Shown here: one piece after another, positions 8,383 through 17,249 of the stretch
How the letters are laid out: each line of letters begins with the position of its first letter
Numbering within the stretch: the first letter of the stretch is position 1
Assembly (NCBI GenBank): GCA_035578005.1
Contig: DATJYK010000237.1
Location: 1 to 64,000 of the forward strand
Reading direction: 5' to 3'
Length of the DNA stretch: 64,000 bases
Source: Gp13-AA77 sp035578005
GTDB taxonomy: Bacteria > Acidobacteriota > Terriglobia > UBA7540
Notes under the pieces: model-generated
Database searches by the model: none
Seen by the model: only the letters and a program-made list of their open reading frames with translations
What the model was told of the DNA's origin: nothing
Program-made: the position numbers and the translations under genes

Positions 8383-8985
8383 ATGGGAATGAAGCGCCTT
8401 GAGTTGACTGCGGCTGAGAGGAATGACGCGGGCAAGCGGGAACGAGGCCTCGTCCTGGCGGCGCAGCGTGGCGACTCAACGGCCTTTCGGGCGCTGTACG
8501 AAGACTACCGTGACCGAGTCTACAGTTTGGCCATCTATTCCACAGGCGATGACTCACAGGCGCAGGACCTGGTGCAAGTGGTCTTCTTGAGCGTCTTTCG
8601 CGGCCTCAAAAGCTTCCGGTTTCAATCGAGCTTCTCCACTTGGGTCTACCGCATCGCCCACAACGAATGCCAGAACTATCATCGGCGCCGTCGTGCCAAC
8701 GTCGTACCTCTGGAAGTGATACTAGGTGGCATCGAGGAGATCGATCCCAAACCCATCTCGGATGCGCAGCACGCGCGCCAGGAATGCCAGTCGATCGTTC
8801 AGCAGGCGGTCATGCAACTACCCTTTCAGATGCGCGAAGCGGTTGTGCTGAGATACGTTGAAGGGCTCTCCTATGAGGAGATTGCGAAGGTGCTGGGTTG
8901 TGCGCCAGGAACGGTGGCCTCGAGACTCAGCCGGGCGCTTGCCGAACTGGAAGAACGTGTGCGGCCCTTCAGGCGATTTTTGTAG
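8383..8985 (+). CDS. RNA polymerase sigma factor, ECF (RpoE-like) family
   Basis: A 200-residue sigma factor. Region 2 spans about 35-105 ('DLVQVVFLSVFRGLKSF', 'FSTWVYRIAHNECQNYHRR') and region 4 about 140-195 ('LPFQMREAVVLRYVEGLSYEEIAKVLG', 'GTVASRLSRAL'); region 3 is absent, as in ECF factors. ATG 8383 is preceded by AAGGAA; a second in-frame ATG is two codons later. The next gene encodes a zinc-finger membrane anti-sigma factor, so the pair should form an envelope-stress or nutrient-sensing switch. The 33-nt gap to the glycoside hydrolase suggests cotranscription. Confidence 0.95.
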   Translation: MGMKRLELTAAERNDAGKRERGLVLAAQRGDSTAFRALYEDYRDRVYSLAIYSTGDDSQAQDLVQVVFLSVFRGLKSFRFQSSFSTWVYRIAHNECQNYHRRRRANVVPLEVILGGIEEIDPKPISDAQHARQECQSIVQQAVMQLPFQMREAVVLRYVEGLSYEEIAKVLGCAPGTVASRLSRALAELEERVRPFRRFL

Positions 8986-8990
8986 TGCTT

Positions 8991-9039
8991 AATTGCAGGC
9001 GTAGGGGCGGCCCTTGTGGCCGCCCCTGCGCCTGCAATT
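8991..9039. repeat. Long hairpin between sigma and anti-sigma genes
   Basis: Arms 8991-9012 and 9018-9039 pair over 22 positions with a single G/T-type mismatch and a 5-nt loop. GC-rich core GGGGCGGCC. It fills almost the whole gap between the sigma stop (8985) and the anti-sigma ribosome binding site (9044-9050), so it lies inside the expected bicistronic messenger. The unit resembles short interspersed palindromes of many soil bacteria. Confidence 0.9.
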
Positions 9040-9056
9040 GATCGGGAGTGTTAACC

Positions 9057-9782
9057 ATGAGTTGTTGGCGATTTGTTCTAAGAAGAAAGCTGCTGCCCTA
9101 CATCGAAGGCCTGCTCGGCACACGCGACGTGATGCGATTGGAGCGGCACTTGCTCGACTGCGAACCATGCCGGGAGATGCTGGTGCGGCTTCGAGCCGGA
9201 CACAATCTGGTGCGGCGGTTGGCACCCGTGAGGTCTACTGACAGCCGTCAGCCATCGTTTGCAGATCTCATGCGAGCCCAGTCGGAAATGGCTTCGACGC
9301 GCACGCGGCGATTTCTGACGGGCTGGGACTGGTCAGACCGATTGGCGACTCCACGCGTAGTAACGGCGCTGGCTGCGCTGGTCCTGTTGCAGACGGTCGT
9401 GCTAGTGGTCTCGAATCGCGGGCTGGTGTTTGGAGAACGCACCACCGCTTCCGCTAAACCCTCTGGGCTCGAACTGAGTCAGTTTCGCAAACTCTCGATC
9501 AGCGAACTCAAGTTTAACAGCCAACCCCATGTGGCCACCGAAGGCTACGTCGAGGGCGTTCACACTGACAAGGAAGAAGGTACAGTTGCCTTCAGATTGG
9601 TGGAGAGCCGCGGCGGCTCGCAGCCGTTCGTTGTCTGTGAGATCGCTGGGCCCATCCAGATGGAGGCGCCCCGGGAAGGCAGCCACGTGCGTGTTTACGG
9701 TGTGGCTCGCTACGACGCGCAAGCGGATCGCAAGTGGTACGAAGTGAATCCGGTATTCCATATCGACACGCTGGGTCACTGA
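9057..9782 (+). CDS. Zinc-finger anti-sigma factor with periplasmic domain
   Basis: A 241-residue predicted inner-membrane protein. The N-terminal cytoplasmic part has the anti-sigma zinc-binding pattern H-x3-C-x2-C ('ERHLLDCEPCREML', about residues 29-42). One membrane helix lies at about 98-118 ('VVTALAALVLLQTVVLVVSN'), followed by a periplasmic domain of about 120 residues rich in beta strands ('ATEGYVEGVHTDKEEGTVAFRL', 'GSHVRVYGVARYD'), OB-fold-like in appearance. It should sequester the upstream sigma factor until a signal arrives. ATG 9057 follows GGGAGTG (9044-9050) at good spacing. Confidence 0.85.
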   Translation: MSCWRFVLRRKLLPYIEGLLGTRDVMRLERHLLDCEPCREMLVRLRAGHNLVRRLAPVRSTDSRQPSFADLMRAQSEMASTRTRRFLTGWDWSDRLATPRVVTALAALVLLQTVVLVVSNRGLVFGERTTASAKPSGLELSQFRKLSISELKFNSQPHVATEGYVEGVHTDKEEGTVAFRLVESRGGSQPFVVCEIAGPIQMEAPREGSHVRVYGVARYDAQADRKWYEVNPVFHIDTLGH

Positions 9783-9823
9783 CAGGTGGAATAAAGCGAG
9801 CGGTTGGGCATTTTCACGCGCGT

Positions 9824-11032
9824 TCAGCTCGCGCCAGCACCCAGGCTATCCAGCGCCTGGCAAAGATCAGCAATCAAGTCCGCCGCATCTTCAGTCCCCA
9901 CGGAGTAGCGAATGAGAGCCTCAGGAATGCGGCTGGCCGCGCGCTCTTCGAGAGTGGACTCCACGTGACTGGTGGTTGCAGGCGGGCCGGCCACAGTCTC
10001 CACGGCGCCCAGGTTCGCTGCCAGATGCGCGTAGCGCAGCCGCGGCAGGAACGCCTTCACCGCTTCGAAGCCGCCGTGAAGCACGAAGCTGAGCACTCCA
10101 CCAAATCCGCTCATCTGGCGGCAGGCGACATCATGATTCTCATGCTCGGCAAGTCCCGGGTAGAAAACCTTCGCCACCGCGGGGTGCGACGCGAGGAACC
10201 GCGCAATCTGCAGCGCATTTTCGTTCTGCCGCGGCACGCGCAGATGAAGCGTCTTCATTCCGCGAAGCAGAAGGTACGCGGACATCGGCTCCAGGCATGC
10301 ACCGTTGATTTCGCGGAAATGATAAATGCGGTTTACCAGATCCTTGCTCCCGCACACGACCCCGCCCAAAGCATCCGCGTGACCGCCGAGGAACTTGGTA
10401 GCACTGTGGAGAACGAGATCGGCGTCGAGCTCCAGAGGACGCTGATTGATGGGGGTGGCGAGTGTATTGTCAACCACCACCATTGTTCCGTGCCGGTGCG
10501 CAGCCGCCGCGAGCCGGGCGATATCGACGATCTTAACGGTTGGGTTTGTTGGACTCTCGAGATAAAGCAGTTTGCAACCTCGTGCGGTGGCGGCCTCGAT
10601 GGCTTCGTGGTTCGTCGTGTCACAGAGGGCGACTTCAATTTGGAAACGCGGCAGGAATTCAACAAAAAGCTTGTTGGTGCCGCCGTAGGTGTCTTTGATG
10701 GAGACTACTCGGTCTCCGGGAGACAAGAGCGCAAACAAAGTGTTGCTGATGGCGGCCATGCCGCTCGAGAAACTGGTTGCTGCCTCGGCACCTTCGAGGT
10801 CTCTCACCTTATCTTCGAAGGCCGCAACGGTGGGATTGGTATTGCGGCTGTAAATGTGCCCGGCCTGCTTGCCCTGCGCGACTTTGAGCCACTCCTCAAC
10901 GGTCTTGTAGCCAAACGCGACGCTGAGCGCCACTGAGACTTGTGTGGCGCCGGCCCAACTTTCACCCTGTTCGCCGGACCAGACGGCCCGCGTTCCCAGC
11001 CTCGCAGTGCCCTCAGGCCTTGAATGATCCAT
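9824..11032 (-). CDS. PLP-dependent trans-sulfuration enzyme (cystathionine gamma-synthase/beta-lyase type)
   Basis: A 402-residue fold-type I PLP enzyme of the Cys/Met metabolism family. Seen are 'IYSRNTNPTVAAFEDKVRDLEG', 'FSSGMAAISNTL', 'VVVDNTLATPINQRPL' and the PLP-lysine segment 'LHSATKFLGGHADALGG'; the C terminus has 'GVLSFVL' and 'SVGTEDAADLI'. Whether it is cystathionine gamma-synthase, gamma-lyase or O-acylhomoserine sulfhydrylase cannot be decided by eye. The start ATG 11032 has AAAGG upstream and overlaps the end of glgX by 20 nt, implying translational coupling, although the two pathways are not obviously related. Confidence 0.92.
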   Translation of the reverse strand: MDHSRPEGTARLGTRAVWSGEQGESWAGATQVSVALSVAFGYKTVEEWLKVAQGKQAGHIYSRNTNPTVAAFEDKVRDLEGAEAATSFSSGMAAISNTLFALLSPGDRVVSIKDTYGGTNKLFVEFLPRFQIEVALCDTTNHEAIEAATARGCKLLYLESPTNPTVKIVDIARLAAAAHRHGTMVVVDNTLATPINQRPLELDADLVLHSATKFLGGHADALGGVVCGSKDLVNRIYHFREINGACLEPMSAYLLLRGMKTLHLRVPRQNENALQIARFLASHPAVAKVFYPGLAEHENHDVACRQMSGFGGVLSFVLHGGFEAVKAFLPRLRYAHLAANLGAVETVAGPPATTSHVESTLEERAASRIPEALIRYSVGTEDAADLIADLCQALDSLGAGAS

Positions 11033-13100
11033 CGACCTTTCCCTGTGTGAGCTGCTTCCGAATCAAGACCACCACGGACCGCGGACCAAGCCGATAGCTC
11101 ATGCTGTGAAGCCGCTGTTCTTTTCCCGGCTTACAGAAGTCCTTTGGGCTTGGAAGACTCGTATCCACGACACGATACCAATCCTCTGCTTGTCCGTCCT
11201 GCACGACGAAGCTTAACTCCTCCCAGTAGGCGTTGATCATCACGTAGAGGTCGCTGTCGCCTTGGGACGCGCCGCGGAGGCAGAAGGCCAAGGTGTGCGA
11301 GTCAAAGGCCAGATCAGGAACTGCGCCAACGCCGTACCACGAAACGTCTTCTCGCCAGAAGCGGCTTCTACCGAGCGAAGGATGTGCTTTGCGGAAGGCG
11401 ATCATGCTCTTGAAGAAGCGAAAGATGTCGTCGTTCTTCTCGAGCAGGCTCCAGTCAAGCCAGGTGGTTTCATTGTCCTGGTTGTAAGGATTGTTGTTGC
11501 CTCCCTGCGTGTTTAGGAATTCGTCGCCCGCGGAGAACATCGGCGTTCCATTGGAAAGAAAAAGCAGGCAGCAGAAGTTCTTCACCTGGCGCTTGCGCAG
11601 TTCCACCACTTCGGCCGGGACGCCTTCGTCCCCTTCGAATCCGCAATTCCAGCTCAAATTGTTGTCTGATCCGTCGCGGTTGCCCTCGCCATTGGCCTGA
11701 TTATGCTTCTGGTTATAGGAAACCAGGTCATAGAGGCAGAAGCCGTCATGACAGGTGATGAAGTTCACGCTCTGGCTCGCGTGATAAGCGTTCATGAGGT
11801 CGTCCGGAAACAAATCGTTGCTGCCGTAAATACGGGTCATGGCGGCAGCAACCATCCCAGGATCGCCCCGAACGAATGCCCGAAGGTCGTCCCGGAACTT
11901 GCCGTTCCACTGCAGCCATGAGCTTCCCGGAAAGCTCCGCCCCAGTTCGTAGGTGGCCAGATCCCAAGCCTCAGCGATCAGGCGAATCCGGCCCGGCTCG
12001 GCAAGACTGCTGATGCCGGCGATCAAGGGCGGATCATGCAGATTCAGCGAACCGTCCTCGTTTCGCGTAAAGATCGAAGCCAGATCGAAACGAAACCCAT
12101 CCACATGCATCTCCTGCACCCAAAAACGCAGGCTGTCGTAAATCATTTTGCGGACGTAACGGTGGGCGCAGTTGAATGTATTCCCAGTTCCAGTGTCATT
12201 GCGGTAATGAATCCCGTCCGGCTGCAGGAGGTAGTAGGTGGCGTTGTCAATGCCACGGTAGCTGTAAGTGGGTCCTGTTTCGTCTCCTTCGGCCGTGTGG
12301 TTATAGACCACATCCAAGATCACCTCGATTCCGGCCTCGTGCAGGGCCTTCACCATGGCTCGGAACTCACGAACCACGTCTTCCGTGGACTCTGCCACGG
12401 CGTATTCGTGATGGGGGGAAAAAAAGTTCAGCGGCATGTAGCCCCAGTAGCTGCCTTCCTGGATATCCTGCTGGAAGACGGGCATCAGCTCCACCGCGGT
12501 CACACCCAGTTCCTTGAGATACGGAATCTTCTCGATCAGTCCCTCGTAAGTGCCCCTCCTTTCCGGAGTGACTCCCGAGTTGTCCCGCTTGGTGAAACCA
12601 CGAACGTGAACTTCGTAGATGACTGTATCCGAAGTGTGGACCGGCCGCTGCCCGCCCCGGCGGTCGAAGGCGTGGTTACCGATCAGCATGCCCAGCTTGG
12701 CCCGGCCTGCGTTGCTGGCACCTGGAATTCGCGCCGCATCGCGGCTGAAGTGCTCCGGACGGAAGATGGCCCGGGCGTAAGGGTCAAACAGGATTTTCTG
12801 ATTGTCGAAGCGGTTGCCGCGCCCGGGCTCGTTGGGCCCACTCACCGTGTACGCGTAGTATCTCGCCCCGGCAATGGACGCTGCCTTCAATCGGCAGTGC
12901 CATACCTGTCCGGACTTGTTCTCCACCGGATCAAGCTTGTGTGTGTACCGGGGGTGGACCACATCGCTTTCCGTGTAAAGTAGCAGCGTGACCTCGGTAG
13001 CGTTCTTCGAATACAGGGCAAAGTTGTAGGCTTGTTCCTCCGGTATCCAGGCCACCCCGAGCGGCGCCGGCGATCCTTCCCTGGCTGTCCAATTGTCCAT
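11013..13100 (-). CDS. glgX: Glycogen debranching enzyme GlgX
   Basis: A 695-residue GH13 isoamylase-type enzyme that cleaves alpha-1,6 branches of (phosphorylase-limited) glycogen. An N-terminal CBM48/E-set domain (about 10-130, 'YNFALYSKNATEVTLLLY') precedes the catalytic barrel: 'YEVHVRGFTK', 'VELMPVFQ', 'VILDVVYNHTAEG', 'VDGFRFDLAS' (nucleophile Asp), 'LIAEAWD' (acid Glu) and 'FITCHDGF'. Length is usual. It is first in a two-gene minus-strand unit with the PLP enzyme. The start at 13100 has only a weak GAAAGA site. Points to glycogen storage. Confidence 0.95.
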   Translation of the reverse strand: MDNWTAREGSPAPLGVAWIPEEQAYNFALYSKNATEVTLLLYTESDVVHPRYTHKLDPVENKSGQVWHCRLKAASIAGARYYAYTVSGPNEPGRGNRFDNQKILFDPYARAIFRPEHFSRDAARIPGASNAGRAKLGMLIGNHAFDRRGGQRPVHTSDTVIYEVHVRGFTKRDNSGVTPERRGTYEGLIEKIPYLKELGVTAVELMPVFQQDIQEGSYWGYMPLNFFSPHHEYAVAESTEDVVREFRAMVKALHEAGIEVILDVVYNHTAEGDETGPTYSYRGIDNATYYLLQPDGIHYRNDTGTGNTFNCAHRYVRKMIYDSLRFWVQEMHVDGFRFDLASIFTRNEDGSLNLHDPPLIAGISSLAEPGRIRLIAEAWDLATYELGRSFPGSSWLQWNGKFRDDLRAFVRGDPGMVAAAMTRIYGSNDLFPDDLMNAYHASQSVNFITCHDGFCLYDLVSYNQKHNQANGEGNRDGSDNNLSWNCGFEGDEGVPAEVVELRKRQVKNFCCLLFLSNGTPMFSAGDEFLNTQGGNNNPYNQDNETTWLDWSLLEKNDDIFRFFKSMIAFRKAHPSLGRSRFWREDVSWYGVGAVPDLAFDSHTLAFCLRGASQGDSDLYVMINAYWEELSFVVQDGQAEDWYRVVDTSLPSPKDFCKPGKEQRLHSMSYRLGPRSVVVLIRKQLTQGKVDGSFKA

Positions 13101-13267
13101 AAATCTTTCGCATCGGCGCGCAAATTCGCGAGAGCGCCTGTGCGCATCTTAGGATTTCTCTGTTTTCGTGTCCAGCTAATGAGAGGCAAGAGCCAAGCGC
13201 CTGCCGTGACCGGCGTACCCGGGCCCGGAACATTTTCATGCTTCGTTGCGCCGCGAAGGGCTATGTC

Positions 13268-13600
13268 CTACTCGTGTCGCAGAGCCGCCAGCGGATCAAT
13301 TCGGGACGCTCGCCTTGCCGGCGCATAGCCAGCGAGAATCGCGGCGCTTAGGAGGACGACACCGGCCAGCGCCAGGGTTCCCGGATCATTGATCTGGGTC
13401 TCGAATAGGAACGATTTGACAAGCCGGGACGCGGTCAACGTGGCAGGCACGCTGATCGCGAGCCCCACCGCCGCCAGGAGCAGAACGCGGCGCAGAACCA
13501 TCCATAGCACGGCGCCGCGTTGCGCGCCCAGCGCCATACGGATTCCAATCTCGCTGACCTGCCGCGCGACGTTGTACGACATCGTTCCGTAGACTCCCAC
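13268..13600 (-). pseudogene. C-terminal remnant of an ADOP/MacB-like permease
   Basis: About 110 residues that correspond only to the last FtsX domain of an ADOP permease: 'EIGIRMALGAQRGAVLWMV', two hydrophobic helices, and the canonical end 'ARRASRIDPLAALRHE'. In frame upstream lie just three codons and then a stop (13610-13612), so the remaining roughly 700-900 residues are missing. It begins 20 nt after the stop of the full-length permease on the same strand but differs clearly from that protein's own C terminus, so it comes from a different paralogue. A large deletion between tandem permease genes is the simplest origin. Unlikely to be functional. Confidence 0.8.
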
Positions 13601-13619
13601 GCACTGAGACTACGACCGT

Positions 13620-16600
13620 CTACTCATATCTTAAAGCCACCATCGGGTCCACGCGTGTCGCGCGCCGCGCGGGGATGTAGCAGGCCAGGACTGACACCGC
13701 GACCAGTGCAAGGGAAACCAGCACAAAGGTAGCAGGATCTCGAGGCGCGACGCCGAAGAGGAAGCTGGCGAGGAAGCTCGTGAGCGCCCAGGCTCCAGCG
13801 ACACCGAGGCCCACGCCGATCAGGGTGAGCTGCAGGCCTTGTCGAACAATCAGACCCAGCACGGTGCGCCTTTCCGCGCCCAGGGCCATGCGAATGCCGA
13901 TCTCGTGAGTACGCTGGGCCGCCGAAAATGCCATCACGCCGTAAATTCCAACCGTGGCCAGCGCAAGCGCGATGCCGGCGAAAATCCCCAGCAGAAGCAG
14001 GTTAAGCCGCCGCGGTGCAAGGGACTCCGAGAGGACCTGTTGGAGCGTGACCACGTGGTAGAGCGGCTGGTCGGGGTCGACGTCCCTTACCTGGGCGCGC
14101 ACGGCGGAGACCATGCTGTCCGGGTCAGTGGCGGTGCGGACGGCGAGTTGCATGAAGTCCCGCGGCGACTGAAGGTAAGGCACGTAAAACTCGGCCTCCG
14201 TCTCCTGGCTCAACCCTTGGTGGCGGGTGTTGCCTACGACTCCGACCACCGTCAGATTATCGCCGAAGAGCGGGACCTGCTTGCCAACGGGATCCTCGGT
14301 CGGCCAAAGGTGGCGCGCCAAGGCCTCATTCACCAGCGCGACCTTCAGCGCCTGCTCGTCGTCGTGGCCCGTGAAGGTACGGCCTCTGAGCACCGGAATG
14401 CCAAGCGTGTAGAAATAGCCTGGGCTCACCGTGAGCCGCGAAATCATCACTCGGGTCGAGCTCGAGAGCGCCGCGCGTGGCTGAAGGCGGTCGAGCGGCA
14501 TCATCAGGAAAGTTTGATAAGGACTGAGTGGCAGAGAATCGGCGAGCGCCGCAGAGCGGACACCCGGCAAAGACTCGACGCGCCTTAATACGTCGGAGAA
14601 GAACTCCGACTGTTGCCGGGCCGTGGGATAGCGGGACTTGGTAAGGCTGAGGTCCATGGTCAGCACGCGCTCAGGCGCGAAGCCTGGGTTGACCTGGAGG
14701 ACGCGATAGAAGCTCTTGATGAGCAGGCCGGCCCCGATCAGCAGCACCAGCGCGAGGGAGAGTTCAGCCACGGCCAGCGCTCCCCGAAGCCATCCGCGGC
14801 GGCCGCCGGGGCTCGCCACTTGAGCGCCTTCCTTGAGCCCTTCGGCAACGTCGGAACGCGTGACAGTAAGTGCAGGCGCAAGGCCGAATAGGATTCCCGT
14901 GAAAACCGAGGCGGCCAGAGCAAAAATTAGAACGTTGCCGTCTAGTTTCGGCGCCGCCACAGCCAGGATGCCGCCTCCGGCGCGCGCCGGGATGAGTCGG
15001 GCGATGACATCGACGCCCCCGGCCGCAAGCAGCAATCCCGCTACGCCACCGGCCACGGCCAAAGTCACACTCTCTGCCAGGAACTGCCGAATCAGGCGCC
15101 AGCGCCCCGCGCCGAGGGCGGCCCGCACCGCCACTTCTCGCGTCCGGGCTGAGGCGCGCGTCAGCATCAAGTTAGCAACATTGGCGCAAGCGATCAGCAA
15201 TACCAGGCCGACCGCCCCGAGCAAGGTGAGCATGGCCGGGCGCAGATTCCCCGCCAGGTGTTCGGCGAGGGGAACCACCACGAGCTCGCTTGTCGGCGGG
15301 CCCACGGGACCGCGTCTGAATTGAGCGGGTGGCTGCGCAGCTGCGTGTGCCTGCGCGTTTGAACCCGGCGCTCCCTGTGGGAGGTTCGGAGCTCCCGCCT
15401 GTCCGTTGATGCGCGCACTCTGCGGGTTCGATGACGGGCTTGGGTTCGTGACGGGCGCCTCGCCCTCGTGAGCGGCACCTTCCGGCAACATGAAGTTGAC
15501 CGGAAGTATTCGAAGCTGCCCGCGGCGGGCCTGAATGGGTTTAGCGGAATTGGCCAACCGGGAGAACCGTTTCGCGGGGCCTGGAGTCGGCATTCCGCGA
15601 TTTTCGCCGCCACCGCCCCCGTCCGGGTTGGGCTCGCTGGACGGCTGCGCTCGTTTCCGGATTTCATCCAAGTCGGCCCGGGCGGTATCGACGGAGATGC
15701 CGGGCTTCAGCCGGCCGATAATCCGAACCAGTCTTTGCGACTGGAGGCGAAGCCGTTCACTGGCCTGGTTGAGGGCCAACGGCATTAGCATTTGAGCGTC
15801 TGACTCTCCCGGGAAACGGAAGCTCGCCGGCATCACACCTATAACCGTGTAAGGCGCGGCGTCGAGGTTGACCGTCTGGCCCAACACGTGAGGGTCGGCG
15901 CCGAAATACTGCTCCCAGAAGGGGTACATCAGGACCGTTACGTGAGGCCCGTTCGGCTGGTCCTCATTCTCGGTGAAGGCCCGCCCGAGTTGTGGCTCCA
16001 CGCCCAGAGTGGCGAAGAAACTGGCGCTTACGTTAACGCCCTGAACCCGAGCCGGCGTGCCACGGCCGGTGAGATTGAAATCGGCGGATTGGGTGGCCCC
16101 GCCCTCCGACGCGGCTCCCTTGTCGTAGGCGGCGACCCCGTCCAAAGTGTGGCTCTGATCTTTCCAATCGACGTAGTCTCCGCCCGAGGCGATTTCGACG
16201 TTGAGCGCCGGAATCGATTCGGCTATCCAAACCAGGCGGTCGCTGTGCGAATAGGGCAGGGGCCGCAGCACCACGGCGTTCACAACGCTGAAGATGGCGG
16301 TATTCGCCCCGATGCCGAGCGCCAGCGACAAGATCGCCAGGGCGCTGAATGCCTTGTTGGCGCTCATGGTGCGGCAGCCATAGCGGACATCCTGGGCAAG
16401 TTCCGACCAAAACCGTGTGATCCAAATCTCCCGTGACTCTTCCTGCTTGAGTCCGACGTTGCCAAATCGCCGGCGCGCTTCAGCACGGGCGCGTTCGGCC
16501 GTCATCCCGTCTGCTTCGAGTTCCGCAGCCTTCTCCTCAAGGTGGAGTTCCATTTCCTCGCGCAGCGCCGCGCTGCGCCGGGCGCTTTCTTTCCAATACT

Positions 16601-16628
16601 TCAGCCGTCGTATGAACATGTCCGTCAC
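13620..16628 (-). CDS. ADOP-family FtsX-like permease with long proline/glycine-rich insert
   Basis: A 1002-residue 'acidobacterial duplicated orphan permease': soluble N terminus (1-75), membrane helix at about 95-118 ('LGIGANTAIFSVVNAVVLRPLP'), a large periplasmic MacB-type domain, three FtsX helices at about 465-590, a second periplasmic domain, and three final helices ending 'ARRATRVDPMVALRYE'. Both halves have the FtsX motif 'ALGAGRWRL' / 'ALGAERRTV'. No ATPase is encoded nearby, as is typical of the family. Residues about 327-445 are a low-complexity Gly/Pro/Asn/Ser segment absent from the other two ADOPs here. The start overlaps the PadR stop by 4 nt (ATGA), so the pair is coupled. Confidence 0.93.
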   Translation of the reverse strand: MTDMFIRRLKYWKESARRSAALREEMELHLEEKAAELEADGMTAERARAEARRRFGNVGLKQEESREIWITRFWSELAQDVRYGCRTMSANKAFSALAILSLALGIGANTAIFSVVNAVVLRPLPYSHSDRLVWIAESIPALNVEIASGGDYVDWKDQSHTLDGVAAYDKGAASEGGATQSADFNLTGRGTPARVQGVNVSASFFATLGVEPQLGRAFTENEDQPNGPHVTVLMYPFWEQYFGADPHVLGQTVNLDAAPYTVIGVMPASFRFPGESDAQMLMPLALNQASERLRLQSQRLVRIIGRLKPGISVDTARADLDEIRKRAQPSSEPNPDGGGGGENRGMPTPGPAKRFSRLANSAKPIQARRGQLRILPVNFMLPEGAAHEGEAPVTNPSPSSNPQSARINGQAGAPNLPQGAPGSNAQAHAAAQPPAQFRRGPVGPPTSELVVVPLAEHLAGNLRPAMLTLLGAVGLVLLIACANVANLMLTRASARTREVAVRAALGAGRWRLIRQFLAESVTLAVAGGVAGLLLAAGGVDVIARLIPARAGGGILAVAAPKLDGNVLIFALAASVFTGILFGLAPALTVTRSDVAEGLKEGAQVASPGGRRGWLRGALAVAELSLALVLLIGAGLLIKSFYRVLQVNPGFAPERVLTMDLSLTKSRYPTARQQSEFFSDVLRRVESLPGVRSAALADSLPLSPYQTFLMMPLDRLQPRAALSSSTRVMISRLTVSPGYFYTLGIPVLRGRTFTGHDDEQALKVALVNEALARHLWPTEDPVGKQVPLFGDNLTVVGVVGNTRHQGLSQETEAEFYVPYLQSPRDFMQLAVRTATDPDSMVSAVRAQVRDVDPDQPLYHVVTLQQVLSESLAPRRLNLLLLGIFAGIALALATVGIYGVMAFSAAQRTHEIGIRMALGAERRTVLGLIVRQGLQLTLIGVGLGVAGAWALTSFLASFLFGVAPRDPATFVLVSLALVAVSVLACYIPARRATRVDPMVALRYE

Positions 16629-16963
16629 TCCGCTCCCATCACGCGCGCGATCGCCAGCGTGAGTTTCGCGTACTTCCGGGTTTCAACCGCCAACTGTTTG
16701 CGGCCAGCCGCCGTGATCTTGTAGATCCTCGCCCGCCGATTGTTCGACGTCACGCCCCAGACACCGTCGATCCAGCCGTTTAGCTCCAGCCGCTGGAGTG
16801 CGGGGTACAGCGAGCCCTCCTCGACCAGGAGCTCACTGTCGGACGATTGTTGTATGAACTGGACGATGCCGTATCCATGGAGGTCGCGCAGCGACAGCGT
16901 CCGCAGAATCAGCATGTCCAGTGAACCGGGCAGCGAATCGTTCTTTTGCGCCTTGCGTCCCAT
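16625..16963 (-). CDS. PadR-family regulator paired with ADOP permease (1)
   Basis: A 112-residue winged-helix regulator of the acidobacterial PadR type. The order 'LPGSLDMLILRTLSLRDLHGYGI', 'EGSLYPALQRLELNGWI', 'NNRRARIYKITAAGRKQL', then a C-terminal helix, is characteristic. It overlaps the permease start by 4 nt. A near-perfect 20-bp palindrome covers its own start codon (16962-16981), consistent with autorepression. There is no Shine-Dalgarno site, and the predicted promoter would leave a leader of fewer than about 10 nt. Confidence 0.92.
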   Translation of the reverse strand: MGRKAQKNDSLPGSLDMLILRTLSLRDLHGYGIVQFIQQSSDSELLVEEGSLYPALQRLELNGWIDGVWGVTSNNRRARIYKITAAGRKQLAVETRKYAKLTLAIARVMGAE

Positions 16964-16981
16964 ACCAAGAATTCTTAGTAT
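16962..16981. promoter_or_regulatory. Palindromic candidate PadR operator
   Basis: ATACCAAGAATTCTTAGTAT is an inverted repeat with 9 of 10 arm positions matching. It overlaps both the predicted -10 box (16977-16982, minus strand) and the start codon of the PadR gene, the expected place for an autoregulatory operator. Confidence 0.55.
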
Positions 16982-17006
16982 GCGGCCGCGAGATTCCGCG
17001 AGTCAA
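16977..17006 (-). promoter_or_regulatory. Candidate promoter for PadR-ADOP pair 1
   Basis: On the minus strand TTGACT (17006-17001), an 18-nt spacer and CATACT (16982-16977). The match is moderate. Its distance of about 14 nt from -10 to the start codon would give an almost leaderless messenger. Confidence 0.45.
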
Positions 17007-17249
17007 GCTCAGATTGGCGCGCCCTGGCACCGCAAGACGATTTCGGCATGCTCACGCGCGCCGGATTTGGGACGGGCACGAGACGGATAGACGGCGAGGT
17101 AAGTGGTTTTGCCGGGAAGCTGACAGTCCGACGGGTGCCCAACGGAGACGGGCGGCGCGGACGGCTGCTCAGCTCGGCTGTCCGATGTTGTTCCGGCCTT
17201 GTCCTTCCCATTGGACGCGGCTTACGACATAAATAAGGACGTCCTTCTT

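Noticed and set aside
9734..10936. 400-residue plus-strand frame opposite the trans-sulfuration enzyme
   Set aside because: Antisense to a PLP enzyme with all hallmarks; no ribosome site or family.
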